DNA from: SZUA-545 sp050297855
Lineage (GTDB): Bacteria > Campylobacterota > Campylobacteria > Campylobacterales > SZUA-545
Assembly: GCA_050297855.1 (NCBI GenBank)
Contig: JBNKTC010000006.1
Location: 186,001-250,000, forward strand
DNA length: 64,000 bases
Direction: 5' to 3'
Both the position numbers and the translations under genes were made by a program. Positions 1-8,728 of the stretch are shown here, one piece after another; positions within the stretch are counted from its first letter, which is position 1, and every line of letters begins with the position of its first letter. Below the pieces are notes generated by a model, which saw only the letters and a list, made by a program, of their open reading frames with translations, made no database searches and was not told where the DNA came from.

Positions 1-783
1 TTGCGGCTTTGGCGACTCCTTTTTCTCCTCTTCTTTACGGCTTTCTCTTACGTGACCGGGTATGAACCCGGTCCACTACTGCAGGCGCACAGGGACAACT
101 ACCTTCTCTTTTACAGTTATGACGGCGAAGAGCATCCCGACCGGGATGTAGAGACAGAAGCGATGTACCAGTTCTCCATCAAAGTGCCGCTTCATTACGA
201 CAGTTTCGATCTCTTCTTTGCCTATACCCAGCGAGCCTTCTGGCAGGTATACGACAATGACGACACCCGGCCTTTCCGCGAGATCGACCACGCCCCTGAA
301 TTCTTTTTCGATACGAACGGGTCGCTGATCCCCTTTATCGGTGCCGAACGTCTCCGTTTCGGATACGAACATGAGTCCAACGGGGAGGGACTGGAGACGA
401 CGCGGGCCTGGAACCGCCTAGCGGGAAGCGCCTTATTCGGCACGGAGGAGCTGGAACTGGAGGTCAAACTGTGGTACTGGCTGAAAAAAAGGCCCAAAGA
501 GTCCCCCGATGACCCCAATGGAGACGAAACCCCTGGCATCCGGAACTATTACGGCAACGGGGAGCTTCGCGCGACCTACCGCTATGGAAAATACCGCTCC
601 TCCGTCATGGCACGCAACACCCTTCGAAGCGATACAAACCGCGGGGCCGTAGAACTGACGCTCCAGGGGCCGATGAACAATGTCGACTGGTATCTTTACT
701 ACTGGCGCGGTTACGGGGAGAGTGTGGGGATGTACGATGCGCTCAGCGAACGCATCGGATTCGGGATCGCCTTTACACGATGA
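1..783 (+). CDS. pldA: outer-membrane phospholipase A1 (OMPLA)
   Basis: Calcium-dependent serine hydrolase of the outer membrane that removes acyl chains from phospholipids misplaced in the outer leaflet. Residues 1-20 form a signal peptide. The catalytic block G-Y-E-H-E-S-N-G places H124 and S126, and the W-N-R-L motif supplies N138. The 14-residue spacing between His and Asn equals that of E. coli PldA (H142, S144, N156). A G-Y-G-E-S motif and a beta-rich C-terminus follow the family pattern. The 260 aa length is slightly short for the family. The TTG start is the first base of the window, so the true start could lie just upstream, although the signal peptide looks complete. Its stop is 3 bp from the stop of the convergent next gene. 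Confidence 0.9.
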   Translation: MRLWRLLFLLFFTAFSYVTGYEPGPLLQAHRDNYLLFYSYDGEEHPDRDVETEAMYQFSIKVPLHYDSFDLFFAYTQRAFWQVYDNDDTRPFREIDHAPEFFFDTNGSLIPFIGAERLRFGYEHESNGEGLETTRAWNRLAGSALFGTEELELEVKLWYWLKKRPKESPDDPNGDETPGIRNYYGNGELRATYRYGKYRSSVMARNTLRSDTNRGAVELTLQGPMNNVDWYLYYWRGYGESVGMYDALSERIGFGIAFTR

Positions 784-786
784 GGC

Positions 787-1290
787 TTAGCGTGGGGCGA
801 GGTTAAGTGACGTCTCCCACGGGATATTACGTTCTGCCAGCCAGTTTTTGATATCGGCAGTACAACAGGAGCCCTTGGGGTTCGCCTTCTGACAGAAACT
901 CTTATCCTGGCTGATGATCCCTTTGATCTTTTTGACCAGTGCCTTGGGATCCAGCTGCTTCATATCTTCCAGCGCATCGGACTTTTTATATTTATGGCAA
1001 TAGCACAGGGGTGTCGAAGGGTCGTCGTTTTTGATCGTCACCTTTGTCTTGATATCCCCTTCGCCAAAACACTCATTTCCGTCTTTTGAGTAGTAGACAA
1101 TCTTGCATCCCGGGGTGGTGCAGAAGTGGAATGCTTCCATATCCGAGACCATCGCTTCGCGCCTCTCTTTTAAAAGTTGTGCCTTGATCGTGACCGACTT
1201 GACATTTTTCCCCGCCTTGCCGCATTCGGGGCATGGAGGATGATTCTTTTTATCTGCTTCTGTTTTTTGGGGTGCCGCACTGAAAAACAT
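787..1290 (-). CDS. CopZ N-terminal-like zinc/[2Fe-2S] protein without a copper-binding HMA domain
   Basis: A 167-aa cysteine-rich cytoplasmic protein. An N-terminal C20-P-E-C23 pair and C57/C62 resemble the zinc site of the CopZ N-terminal domain known from Archaeoglobus CopZ. A C96-Y-C98 pair together with C133 and C142-C143 (N-P-K-G-S-C-C) resembles the [2Fe-2S] half of that domain. Archaeoglobus CopZ continues into an HMA copper chaperone domain; here the protein ends after the Fe-S region. The ATG at 1290 was chosen because GGAGAAG lies just upstream; a 12-residue in-frame extension has no such site. A role in electron transfer or copper reduction is inference. A copper efflux cluster lies about 40 kb away, so context is only suggestive. 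Confidence 0.6.
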   Translation of the reverse strand: MFFSAAPQKTEADKKNHPPCPECGKAGKNVKSVTIKAQLLKERREAMVSDMEAFHFCTTPGCKIVYYSKDGNECFGEGDIKTKVTIKNDDPSTPLCYCHKYKKSDALEDMKQLDPKALVKKIKGIISQDKSFCQKANPKGSCCTADIKNWLAERNIPWETSLNLAPR

Positions 1291-1386
1291 GCTTCTTCTC
1301 CACTTTTTTCGTCGATTATAGCACAAGCACGTATGGCTTGACGGTTAATGCACATCGGGGTACAATTCAAGAAGGAGGGATCGATA

Positions 1387-1659
1387 ATGAAAAAAAGCTA
1401 CCGATTTTACGTCTCCGGCATTGTCCAGGGGGTTTTTTACCGCAAAAACGTCGAGGAGAATGCCCAGAAGCACGGTTTTAGCGGGTATATCCGCAATATG
1501 GACGACGGACGCGTCGAAGCCGCTGCGACGATGGAAGAGCATCGGCTGGAGGAGTTTTTGGCTATCCTGCGTCGCGGGTCGCCCGCTTCGGTTGTGGAGC
1601 ATATCGAGACCGAAGAGATCAGGAAAACATTCGAGGGGATCTTTGAGATACGGTATTGA
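1387..1659 (+). CDS. acyP: acylphosphatase
   Basis: Small 90-aa cytosolic enzyme that hydrolyses acyl phosphates such as acetyl phosphate and carbamoyl phosphate. The signature V-Q-G-V-F-Y-R supplies the phosphate-binding R19, and I-R-N-M-D-D-G-R-V-E supplies the catalytic N37, in the usual ferredoxin-like alpha/beta fold. The start at 1387 is preceded by a strong AAGGAGGG site; an in-frame ATG at 1348 has none. It shares a short divergent promoter region with the CopZ-like gene. Acetyl phosphate is also the intermediate of the Pta-AckA pathway encoded further along, but there is no operon link. Confidence 0.92.
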   Translation: MKKSYRFYVSGIVQGVFYRKNVEENAQKHGFSGYIRNMDDGRVEAAATMEEHRLEEFLAILRRGSPASVVEHIETEEIRKTFEGIFEIRY

Positions 1660-1660
1660 A

Positions 1661-1680
1661 CGGCCGGAGAGGACCGGCCG
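1661..1680 (+). terminator. hairpin after acyP
   Basis: A perfect 7-bp inverted repeat, CGGCCGG and CCGGCCG around AGAGGA, begins one base after the acyP stop. No T-run follows, so it may be a weak or Rho-assisted terminator, or an mRNA-stabilising hairpin between acyP and the next gene 85 bp downstream. Confidence 0.45.
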
Positions 1681-1745
1681 ACATAAGGGGTGTATGAAAA
1701 CGGCATCTTTAATCTACCCCATCCCGATAACAAAGGGGTGACACA

Positions 1746-2549
1746 ATGCTGAGACTCGCTGAGTTGAGGAACGTATTGGGCGCGGAGTGTTTGCTGATCG
1801 CGCCGCTGGGGGGCGAGGGGGTCTATCTGATCCGTGTCGGAAACGACAAGCGGGTCGTCAAATATCATCCCAATGCCGGGATAGAGGCCAAAATGCTGCA
1901 GCTGCTGGCTCCGCACCTCAGAGTGCCTTCTGTCGTATGGAACGACCAGGAGACGGTTGTCATGGAGTACCTGGAAGAGGGTGCACCGATCGACGAGGCG
2001 GAAGCGGCATCACTCCTTGCCTCGCTCCATGCCGTCTCAGAGAAACGCTTCGGGCTCGATTTCGATACGACGATCGGTCCGCATCTTCAGCCCAATACAC
2101 CCATGACTTCTTGGGTGAAGTTTTACCGCAATGCGCGGGTCCTTTCCATGGCCCAGCGCTGTTTTGATAAGCACCGTTTCGGCAGCGAGCACCTTGCGCG
2201 CATCGAGAAGGTGGCCGGCCGTTTTGACTCCCTGCTTCCCGAACCTAAACCCTCACTCCTCCACGGCGACATCTGGAGCGGCAACGTCATCGGAACGAAA
2301 GAGGGTATCGCTTTTATCGACCCCGCGGTCTACTTCGGGCACAACGAGATGGAGCTGGCCTTTATCCAAATGTTTCATACTTTCGGCAAACGTTTTTTTG
2401 ATGTATATCACGGACTCATACCTATCGAAGCAGGATTTTTCGAAGAGCGGCAGTACCTCTACCAGCTCTATCCCGTTTTGGTCCATGTCAACAGTTTCGG
2501 GGAAGGGTATATGGGGATGCTGGAGCGGATACTCGGACGTTTTGACTAG
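1746..2549 (+). CDS. fructosamine/ketosamine-3-kinase family protein
   Basis: A 267-aa protein kinase-like fold enzyme of the FN3K/YniA family. The family phosphorylates glycated lysines or small ketosamines, which destabilises the adduct and repairs glycation. The catalytic loop H-G-D-I-W-S-G-N-V and the following metal-binding I-D-P-A-V-Y-F-G-H motif are intact, as is an E-Y-L-E-E-G hinge. The ATG at 1746 follows AAAGGGG at a good distance. The gene converges on alanine dehydrogenase and the two stops overlap by 4 bp. The in vivo substrate cannot be read from the sequence. Confidence 0.85.
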   Translation: MLRLAELRNVLGAECLLIAPLGGEGVYLIRVGNDKRVVKYHPNAGIEAKMLQLLAPHLRVPSVVWNDQETVVMEYLEEGAPIDEAEAASLLASLHAVSEKRFGLDFDTTIGPHLQPNTPMTSWVKFYRNARVLSMAQRCFDKHRFGSEHLARIEKVAGRFDSLLPEPKPSLLHGDIWSGNVIGTKEGIAFIDPAVYFGHNEMELAFIQMFHTFGKRFFDVYHGLIPIEAGFFEERQYLYQLYPVLVHVNSFGEGYMGMLERILGRFD

Positions 2550-3643
2550 TACGGGCGTGATGCCAGTCCGAAGGTCTCGGCGATGGCGGCGTTGTGAAGC
2601 TCCCCGTCTGCCAGGTTGAGTGCCGTTCGCATCGCTTCGGAGTGTTCTAGGGTCTTTTCAAATCCCTCGTCAGCCAGTATGAGGACATAGGGGAGGGTAT
2701 TATTGCTCAGCGCTTCGGTCGCACTGCGGGCATAGGCTCCGGGCATGTTGGCCACACAGTAGTGGATCACGTCGTGCAGGACGAAAGTCGGCTCTTTATG
2801 GGTCGTGGGCCGGGAGGTCTCGGAACAGCCCCCCTGGTCGATGGAGACATCGACAAAAACAGACCCTTTTTTCATACGCTTGATCATCCCTTCCGTAACG
2901 ATGTGCGGGGTACGGGCGTCTTTTTGCAAGACGGCCCCGATTACGACATCCGCTTCGGGAAGAAGGGAGGCGATCGTCTCCGAATTGGAGAAGCGGGTTG
3001 TGACGTTTTTATCGCTTATCTCTTCGATTCGTTCCAGTTTGTCACTGCTCCGTCCCAAAACAGTGACATCCGCAGCCAGTCCCGATGCGATCTGGGCGGC
3101 ATTAAATCCGACATGTCCGCTGCCCAGCACCACCACTTTTGCCCGGGCGACGCCGGTCATGCCCGAGATCAGCACACCGCTTCCCCCGTGGTTCCGGGCC
3201 AGGAGATTAGCCCCGACCAGGGAGGCCATCTTCCCGGCGATCTCACTCATGGGCTCAAGCAGCGGGAGTCTTCCGTCCGCCTCGAGGGATTCATAGGCAA
3301 AAGCTTTCAGCCCGGTTTTCAGAAGGGTCTTGGTCAATCCCTCATTGGCCGCCAGGTGGAGGAAGGTAAAAAGGATATGCTCTTTTTTCAGAAGGGGATA
3401 TTCGGGTTCAAGGGGTTCTTTGACCTTCACGATCAGCGTGCTGCGCCCGTAAAGGGCGGCGGCATCGTCTACCAGCTCGGCCCCCGCCTCTTCGTACAGG
3501 GAGTCGGGAAAACCGCTGCCTGTCCCGGCCCCGGTCTGGACCAGGACCGTGTGCCCGCGGGCGGACAAAATCTTTGTACCCATGGGGGTCAGGCCGACCC
3601 GGTACTCTTCGGTCTTAATCTCTTTGGGGATACCGATGATCAT
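2546..3643 (-). CDS. ald: alanine dehydrogenase
   Basis: NAD-dependent enzyme that interconverts L-alanine and pyruvate plus ammonia. It is 365 aa, the usual length. The N-terminal domain carries R15, K75 (V-K-V-K-E-P) and H96, matching the substrate-binding and catalytic residues of the family. The Rossmann domain has G-S-G-H-V-G near residue 175, and the late segment V-A-N-M-P-G-A-Y-A-R-S-A is a family hallmark. It provides a link between pyruvate and nitrogen metabolism. It is transcribed towards the fructosamine kinase. A 51-bp gap separates it from the upstream EAL-HDOD gene on the same strand, so read-through is possible. Confidence 0.95.
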   Translation of the reverse strand: MIIGIPKEIKTEEYRVGLTPMGTKILSARGHTVLVQTGAGTGSGFPDSLYEEAGAELVDDAAALYGRSTLIVKVKEPLEPEYPLLKKEHILFTFLHLAANEGLTKTLLKTGLKAFAYESLEADGRLPLLEPMSEIAGKMASLVGANLLARNHGGSGVLISGMTGVARAKVVVLGSGHVGFNAAQIASGLAADVTVLGRSSDKLERIEEISDKNVTTRFSNSETIASLLPEADVVIGAVLQKDARTPHIVTEGMIKRMKKGSVFVDVSIDQGGCSETSRPTTHKEPTFVLHDVIHYCVANMPGAYARSATEALSNNTLPYVLILADEGFEKTLEHSEAMRTALNLADGELHNAAIAETFGLASRPY

Positions 3644-3694
3644 AATCCGCTCCTATTGATGGTAATCCATTGTAGGTGCGTCTTAATTAATCTA

Positions 3695-4939
3695 TTATAA
3701 AAAGGCGTCTTTATTGATGACGTTGACGTAAGCGCGGGACATGAGGTCCGAGAGCTGATTCTCGCACATCTTGATCTTGGCCAGGATCTCTTTGATCTTG
3801 AAAAAGTCGCCCTTCTCGAAGACCGAGACGATCTTAAGGAGTTTCCCGAGGGCACCGTCGCGGGAGATGACGGCCTGTTCGATCTCCCGGTCAAAGGGGA
3901 TATCTTTAAAGATCGTATCCATCGGGATATGCAGAAGGGCATGAAGCAGCGAGACCAGACCCACCAGGTAGGCTTTGTCGGTACGGTTCTTGTCGAGCTT
4001 GTAGTGACGTGCCATCGCCGCCATGAGCTCTGCCCGAAGCATGACGGTCTGCAGAAGCGAGTTTCTATAAGGGTGCGATTCGGTGCTTGAGTAGAGGTTG
4101 AGTGTGAGCCACTGGATCAGGGGCTGACGGCCCAGCATATTGATCGCCTGGGGGATGGTACTGATCTCTTTTTTCGTATTGTGGATCGAGGAGTTTATAT
4201 ATTTCAAAAGCCCCACCGTCAGGTTCGGGTTGTAGTGGAACTCCGCTTCGATCTCCGAGATCGGGGCCCCGGCATTGAGTTTTTCGATCAGTTTGATGAT
4301 GGCGGCGTGTTTGACATCCAGCTTTTTCGCCTGGAGAATCTTCGGCTTGGCAAAGAAGTACCCCTGGAAATAGTCAAAGCCCATCTTCTTGCAGTCTTCG
4401 TAAATCCCGGCCGTCTCGACTTTTTCGGCCAGCAGGTTGAGGTTTTTGAAGCGGTCGAGATAGTCGATCTTCTCCTGGATCTTGGAGATGTTCTTGGTAG
4501 CCAGGATATCGATCTTGGCATAATCGACATGCTCGAAGAGTGGGGTGAAGTTACGCATCTGGTCATCGTTATCGAGGCAGAGATCGTCCAGCGCGAAAGT
4601 GTAGCCCTTATCTTTCAGTTCAACGACCCGGTTGATCAGCCGTTTGTCCACCTCTACGTTCTCCAAGATCTCCAGGACGAACCGGCCCGAGGGGATCGTC
4701 TCCACCACATCGTCCAGCAGAAAATCCGCATCCACGTTGACAAACGCCTTGCTGTCGGCAACGATCTTGTCCAGACCGAAAGCGTTAAAGGAGTTGGAGA
4801 GGACATTGGAGGTAGCATAGCGGTTGTCGGTGATATTTGCCTGATTTTTTGCCCGGTTATCGCGAAAAAGGAGTTCATACGCATGGATATTGTTACTATT
4901 GTCAAAAATCGGTTGGCGCGCAAGAAGGATCTTTTCCAT
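3695..4939 (-). CDS. EAL-HDOD signalling protein, copy A
   Basis: A 414-aa cytoplasmic protein with an N-terminal EAL-type domain (about residues 5-200) and a C-terminal HDOD domain (about 205-400), the YuxH/CdgJ architecture. EAL domains hydrolyse c-di-GMP. Here the motif reads E22-L-L-F-R, and residues aligned with the catalytic set appear kept: N68, E90, D118-D119, K142, E172 and Q192 (F-Q-G-Y). The domain is shorter than canonical EAL domains, so activity is uncertain. It is the downstream member of three tandem paralogues on the same strand. A gap of 137 bp with a TATAAT element on its coding strand suggests it also has its own promoter. Confidence 0.88.
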   Translation of the reverse strand: MEKILLARQPIFDNSNNIHAYELLFRDNRAKNQANITDNRYATSNVLSNSFNAFGLDKIVADSKAFVNVDADFLLDDVVETIPSGRFVLEILENVEVDKRLINRVVELKDKGYTFALDDLCLDNDDQMRNFTPLFEHVDYAKIDILATKNISKIQEKIDYLDRFKNLNLLAEKVETAGIYEDCKKMGFDYFQGYFFAKPKILQAKKLDVKHAAIIKLIEKLNAGAPISEIEAEFHYNPNLTVGLLKYINSSIHNTKKEISTIPQAINMLGRQPLIQWLTLNLYSSTESHPYRNSLLQTVMLRAELMAAMARHYKLDKNRTDKAYLVGLVSLLHALLHIPMDTIFKDIPFDREIEQAVISRDGALGKLLKIVSVFEKGDFFKIKEILAKIKMCENQLSDLMSRAYVNVINKDAFL

Positions 4940-4979
4940 GGACGGGTCTCTTTCTAAAACAGAAAACTTATTGGTGACA

Positions 4980-4985
4980 ATTATA
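4980..4985 (-). promoter_or_regulatory. -10 element for EAL-HDOD copy A
   Basis: TATAAT on the minus strand about 40 bp upstream of the ATG at 4939, within an AT-rich gap. No convincing -35 is visible, which is common in Campylobacterota promoters. Confidence 0.45.
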
Positions 4986-5076
4986 TATTTTTTTCATGAA
5001 CTTTTTATGAATTTTGATGACAGGGCGGTGACAGCAGGGGTCCGCACAGCCGAATATGGCCGGATTGGAAACACCC

Positions 5077-6306
5077 TTACTTTCTGTTCATAACGGCGCC
5101 GTAACATGATGAGAGGATCATGGCGAGCTCTTTTTCGCCGACTCCGATTTTTTTGAGGATCGCCAGGGTCTTGGCGTAGGAGCCTTTTTCCACCAGTATA
5201 ACCAGCTTCAGGAGGTTGCCGAGCATCCCCTCCTTTTTTAAAACGGCTGTTTCGATCTCCGGATCAAATGCGATCTCGCGGAAGATATCTTCATCCGCCA
5301 TCCCCAAGAGTGCGCCCAGCATGGAGAGCAATCCCACCAGGTAGGCCATCTCCACCTTTTCCGCGCTAAGGCGGAACTTTTTGCCGAATGTGGCCATCAT
5401 CTCAGCCCGCAGCATGACCGACTCGATGATCGTATCTTTAAACCGGACATCCTTGGAGCTGGAGTAGAGGGTGAGGGTAAGCCAGTGCAGCAGGGGGTGG
5501 CGCCCCAGCATATTGACCGCCTGGGTGATGGAGCTGATCTCCTTTTTTGTCGGGAAGAGGGGGGAGTTGATATATTTCAGGATCCCGACGGCCAGGGTAG
5601 GATCGTGGCTGATATCCGCTTCGATCTCCCCCTTGGCCGCTTTATCACCGTTCAGTTTGTTGATCAGCCTGATGACCGACGTGTAATTGGCACTCAGTTT
5701 TTTCGATTTGACGACATGGGGTTTGGCAAAGAAGTGGCCCTGGAAATAACTGAACCCCATCCCTTTGTATGTTTCGAACATGGCGACGTTCTCGACGTTC
5801 TCCGCCAAAAAGGCCAGTCGGTAGCGGGAGAAGAAGGCAAGCTTCTCCCGGATCGTTTCCGGCTCTTTGATACGGCGCAGGTCGATCCGGATCATATCGA
5901 TCAGGTCGAAAAGGGGTGTAAAGCGTTCGATCTCCTCATCGCACAGGTCCATCTCGTCGATGGCAAAACCGTACCCCTTCGCCTTAAGCTCGCTGACACG
6001 TGCGACGGTCCGTTCGTCCACGGGGATACTCTTGTTCAGGTCGAAGATAATATGGTGGGGCGGAATCCACTCCAGGGCCTCGTCGTATAAAAACCCCTCG
6101 TCTACGTTCAGCAGGGCACGTTTGCCGTCGATGGCTTTATCGATGCCGAAGGTGTTAAAGAGGTCGCTGACCACCTTGGCTGTGGCATAACGGCTGTTGA
6201 GCGACTGGACGCTTTTGCGTTTGTCGTCACGGAAGATAAGTTCATAGGCGTAGATCTCGCCGTTTTTGTCCAGGACGGGGAGTCTGCCGATCAGTGCTGT
6301 TTCCAT
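5077..6306 (-). CDS. EAL-HDOD signalling protein, copy B (degenerate EAL)
   Basis: A 409-aa paralogue of its two neighbours with the same EAL plus HDOD layout. The motif E22-L-I-F-R and N67 remain, but three positions that the neighbours keep are altered: the second glutamate is D89, the metal-binding Asp pair is D117-E118, and the catalytic lysine is R140 (I-R-I-D). This copy is therefore probably not a c-di-GMP phosphodiesterase and may bind ligand or partner proteins. The HDOD half (about 205-400) is well kept. It lies between copies A and C, with 71 bp to copy C upstream. Confidence 0.86.
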   Translation of the reverse strand: METALIGRLPVLDKNGEIYAYELIFRDDKRKSVQSLNSRYATAKVVSDLFNTFGIDKAIDGKRALLNVDEGFLYDEALEWIPPHHIIFDLNKSIPVDERTVARVSELKAKGYGFAIDEMDLCDEEIERFTPLFDLIDMIRIDLRRIKEPETIREKLAFFSRYRLAFLAENVENVAMFETYKGMGFSYFQGHFFAKPHVVKSKKLSANYTSVIRLINKLNGDKAAKGEIEADISHDPTLAVGILKYINSPLFPTKKEISSITQAVNMLGRHPLLHWLTLTLYSSSKDVRFKDTIIESVMLRAEMMATFGKKFRLSAEKVEMAYLVGLLSMLGALLGMADEDIFREIAFDPEIETAVLKKEGMLGNLLKLVILVEKGSYAKTLAILKKIGVGEKELAMILSSCYGAVMNRK

Positions 6307-6377
6307 GGCGCTATTGTACTCCAGTTTTTCAGAAAATGATGCTCAATTTTTAGACGTGCGATACCGGGGTATCACTC

Positions 6378-7613
6378 TCAAATAGAGGCATGGCGGTTAA
6401 AGACTTCCGCATAGCATTCAGAGAGCATCTTGGTCAGCTCCCCTTCGGTCATATGGATACGGTTGAGTGTCATCCGTACTTCCTGGATATTGCCCCGCTC
6501 GATGATGATAGCGATCTTGAGCAGCTTGCCCAGGTTGCCCCGGTGGAAGACGACGGCGTCTTCGATCTCCTTATCAAAAGCAAACTCTTTGAAAAGCTGC
6601 TGCAGCGGGATATGGAGCAGGGCATCCAGCAGGGAGAGCAGCCCGATCAGGTACGCTTTATCAACGATATCCTGTTTCATCTTTTTTCTCTGTGCCAGGG
6701 AGCGCATCACCTCGGCACGGACCATGACCGACTGGAGGATATAGTCGGCATATTTGTTCTCCTTGGTACTGCTGTAGAGGAAAAGGACCAGCCACTGCAG
6801 CAGCGGGTTGAGTCCCAGGAGGTTGATCGTCTGGGCGATGGAGCTGATCTTCCTGCGCATGGAGAAGTGGGAGGAGTTGATATAACGCAGCAGGTTGACC
6901 GTCAGTTCGGGATAGTGGTTAAAGACCCGTTCGATCTCGGCGATGGATGCGCCGGAGTTGACCTTTTCGATCAGCTTGACGATCGCCATGTGGGCCGGTT
7001 CGATCTTTTTGGCCTCCATGATCTTGGGCGTGGCGAAATAATACCCCTGAAAGTACTCAAATCCCAGGTATTTGCAGTATTCAAAGGTGTCGATGTTCTC
7101 CACCTTTTCGGCCAGGAAGGTGATGTCAAACTCCGAGAGCTGCTCCATCTTTTTTTGCAGGCGGTCGATATCACGGGTGATGGAGAAGTCGACCTTGGCG
7201 ATATCCACGAGGCCGAACAGGGGTTTGAACTGGGTGATGTTCTCATCGCTCATACTCATATCATCGAGGGCAAAGCGATACCCTTTGGTCTTAAGGTGTT
7301 CGATTCGCTCGATCAGGCTGTTGTTGACCTTGACGCTTTCAAGGATCTCGAGGATAAACCGGGTAGGGGGGATCATCTCTACGACATCGTCAAAAAGGAA
7401 CTCCTCGTCCACATTGATAAACCCGTGGTTTTTGCCGAGGACCCGTTCCAGTCCGAAAGCGTTAAGGCAGTTGGAGAGCACGGTGGATGTGGCCTGTCGG
7501 TTATCGAGGATCTCTGCCCGGTTCTCCATCGAGTTCCTAAAAAGGAGCTCGTAGGCGAAAATATTGTCATTCGCATCAAAGATCGGTTGGCGCGCAATGA
7601 GGGCAGTTTCCAT
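6378..7613 (-). CDS. EAL-HDOD signalling protein, copy C
   Basis: A 411-aa protein, the first-transcribed of the three tandem EAL-HDOD paralogues. EAL residues kept are E22 (E-L-L-F-R), N67, E89, D117-D118, K140, the A-E-K-V-E glutamate and the F-Q-G-Y glutamine. HDOD occupies the C-terminal half. It opens onto a 152-bp intergenic region shared with the divergent pfkA and carries a TATAAT element about 35 bp upstream of the ATG. The three proteins are diverged enough to be an old duplication. A role in motility or surface behaviour is known for other members of this architecture but is not shown here. Confidence 0.88.
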   Translation of the reverse strand: METALIARQPIFDANDNIFAYELLFRNSMENRAEILDNRQATSTVLSNCLNAFGLERVLGKNHGFINVDEEFLFDDVVEMIPPTRFILEILESVKVNNSLIERIEHLKTKGYRFALDDMSMSDENITQFKPLFGLVDIAKVDFSITRDIDRLQKKMEQLSEFDITFLAEKVENIDTFEYCKYLGFEYFQGYYFATPKIMEAKKIEPAHMAIVKLIEKVNSGASIAEIERVFNHYPELTVNLLRYINSSHFSMRRKISSIAQTINLLGLNPLLQWLVLFLYSSTKENKYADYILQSVMVRAEVMRSLAQRKKMKQDIVDKAYLIGLLSLLDALLHIPLQQLFKEFAFDKEIEDAVVFHRGNLGKLLKIAIIIERGNIQEVRMTLNRIHMTEGELTKMLSECYAEVFNRHASI

Positions 7614-7647
7614 AGATAACCTTTACTTAAAGAGTGTCGGATCAATG

Positions 7648-7653
7648 ATTATA
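7648..7653 (-). promoter_or_regulatory. -10 element for EAL-HDOD copy C
   Basis: TATAAT on the minus strand, 35 bp upstream of the ATG at 7613, in the divergent gap with pfkA. Confidence 0.5.
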
Positions 7654-7730
7654 ATTCAGATACCTTTAAAAACATTCATTTTTTATTCATTTATGGAGAC
7701 CCCCCGCCTATTTTATTAATCTTTATGCAC

Positions 7731-7736
7731 TATAAT
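7731..7736 (+). promoter_or_regulatory. -10 element for pfkA
   Basis: TATAAT 29 bp upstream of the pfkA ATG, followed by an AAAGGAG ribosome-binding site at 7754-7760. The -35 region is weak. Confidence 0.55.
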
Positions 7737-7765
7737 CTAACCGGACTACTCATAAAGGAGTGATC

Positions 7766-8728
7766 ATGGGTATTGCGATAATGACTTCCGGGGGCGATTG
7801 TGCGGGCATGAACCCTGCGATCAAAAAGTTTGTCAAACTCTGTTTCGAATACGGAGAGGAACCGTATCTCATATACGACGGCCTTGAAGGTCTGATCGAT
7901 AACACGATCGTGCCGGCAAACCATGAGATCGTGGCGGGCATCGTACACCTGGGTGGTACGATCATCCGTTCTTCCCGCTCCAAGCGCTTTTTTGAACATA
8001 AATACAGGCAGCAGGCATTTGACAACCTCAAAGCCCTGGGGATCGACAAGCTGGTCGTACTGGGGGGCGACGGCTCCTTTAAGGCCCTGGATGTCTTCTA
8101 CAAGGATTTCGGCGTCAGCTTTGTCGGTATCCCCGCGACAATAGACAATGATATCCATGGCACCGAATACTGTCTCGGGGTCGATACCGCCCTGAACATC
8201 ATCCGAGACGCCGTGGACGATATCCGCGATACGGCCGCCAGTTTCAAGCGCGGGTTTGTCCTGGAGATCATGGGGCGCGACTGCGGTTACCTGACCCTTG
8301 TCTCCGCTTTGACCAACGGTGCGGAGGTGATGATCATCCCCGAACTCCCGTACGACCTGGACTCCATAAAAGCGCGTCTGAAAAAAGAGGTGGATAACGG
8401 CCGGCGTTATGCCATCGCCCTGGTGGCCGAAGGTGTAAAGGTGACCGAAGAGGTCCGGCGATGGATGGAAGAGGAGGTCGGTATGGAGAGCCGTGTGACG
8501 GTGCTGGGACACATCCAGCGCGGCGGAAACCCGACGGTCTTTGACCGCCTGATGGCCTTCGAGTTTATGACCGAGGCGTTTAAAAAACTGATGAGCGACC
8601 CGGCATCCAACTATGTCGTGGTCTACAAAGACTCGAAATTCGACTACGTGACGATCGATTTTATCAACTCGGCCAAATACGAGATCAAACCCGAACTCAT
8701 CGCGCTCTCAAAACACCTTTCAGTTTAA
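7766..8728 (+). CDS. pfkA: 6-phosphofructokinase (ATP type)
   Basis: Phosphorylates fructose 6-phosphate to fructose 1,6-bisphosphate. The 320-aa length is that of the bacterial ATP enzyme. G-G-D-G-S at 100-104 is the ATP-type signature (pyrophosphate enzymes usually have Asp in place of the last Gly). P-A-T-I-D-N-D carries the catalytic D127, and the M-G-R motif at about 170 is present. The ATG at 7766 has AAAGGAG 5 bp upstream; an in-frame GTG at 7760 overlaps that site and was rejected. Campylobacter jejuni lacks this enzyme, so its presence shows a fuller glycolytic route. Its end overlaps convergent ackA by 9 bp. Confidence 0.93.
   Translation: MGIAIMTSGGDCAGMNPAIKKFVKLCFEYGEEPYLIYDGLEGLIDNTIVPANHEIVAGIVHLGGTIIRSSRSKRFFEHKYRQQAFDNLKALGIDKLVVLGGDGSFKALDVFYKDFGVSFVGIPATIDNDIHGTEYCLGVDTALNIIRDAVDDIRDTAASFKRGFVLEIMGRDCGYLTLVSALTNGAEVMIIPELPYDLDSIKARLKKEVDNGRRYAIALVAEGVKVTEEVRRWMEEEVGMESRVTVLGHIQRGGNPTVFDRLMAFEFMTEAFKKLMSDPASNYVVVYKDSKFDYVTIDFINSAKYEIKPELIALSKHLSV

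Noticed and set aside
1728..1790. TPP-riboswitch-like words (GGGGTG followed by CTGAGA) around the start of the fructosamine kinase
   Set aside because: The rest of the THI element (ACCC, the second helix and the TAATACC segment) is missing and the words fall on coding sequence.
6390..7619. 409-codon open frame antisense to EAL-HDOD copy C
   Set aside because: It mirrors the sense gene codon for codon, has low-complexity Asp/Val/Leu composition and no ribosome-binding site; similar antisense frames occur under ackA, pta and the GGDEF-EAL gene because of codon bias.
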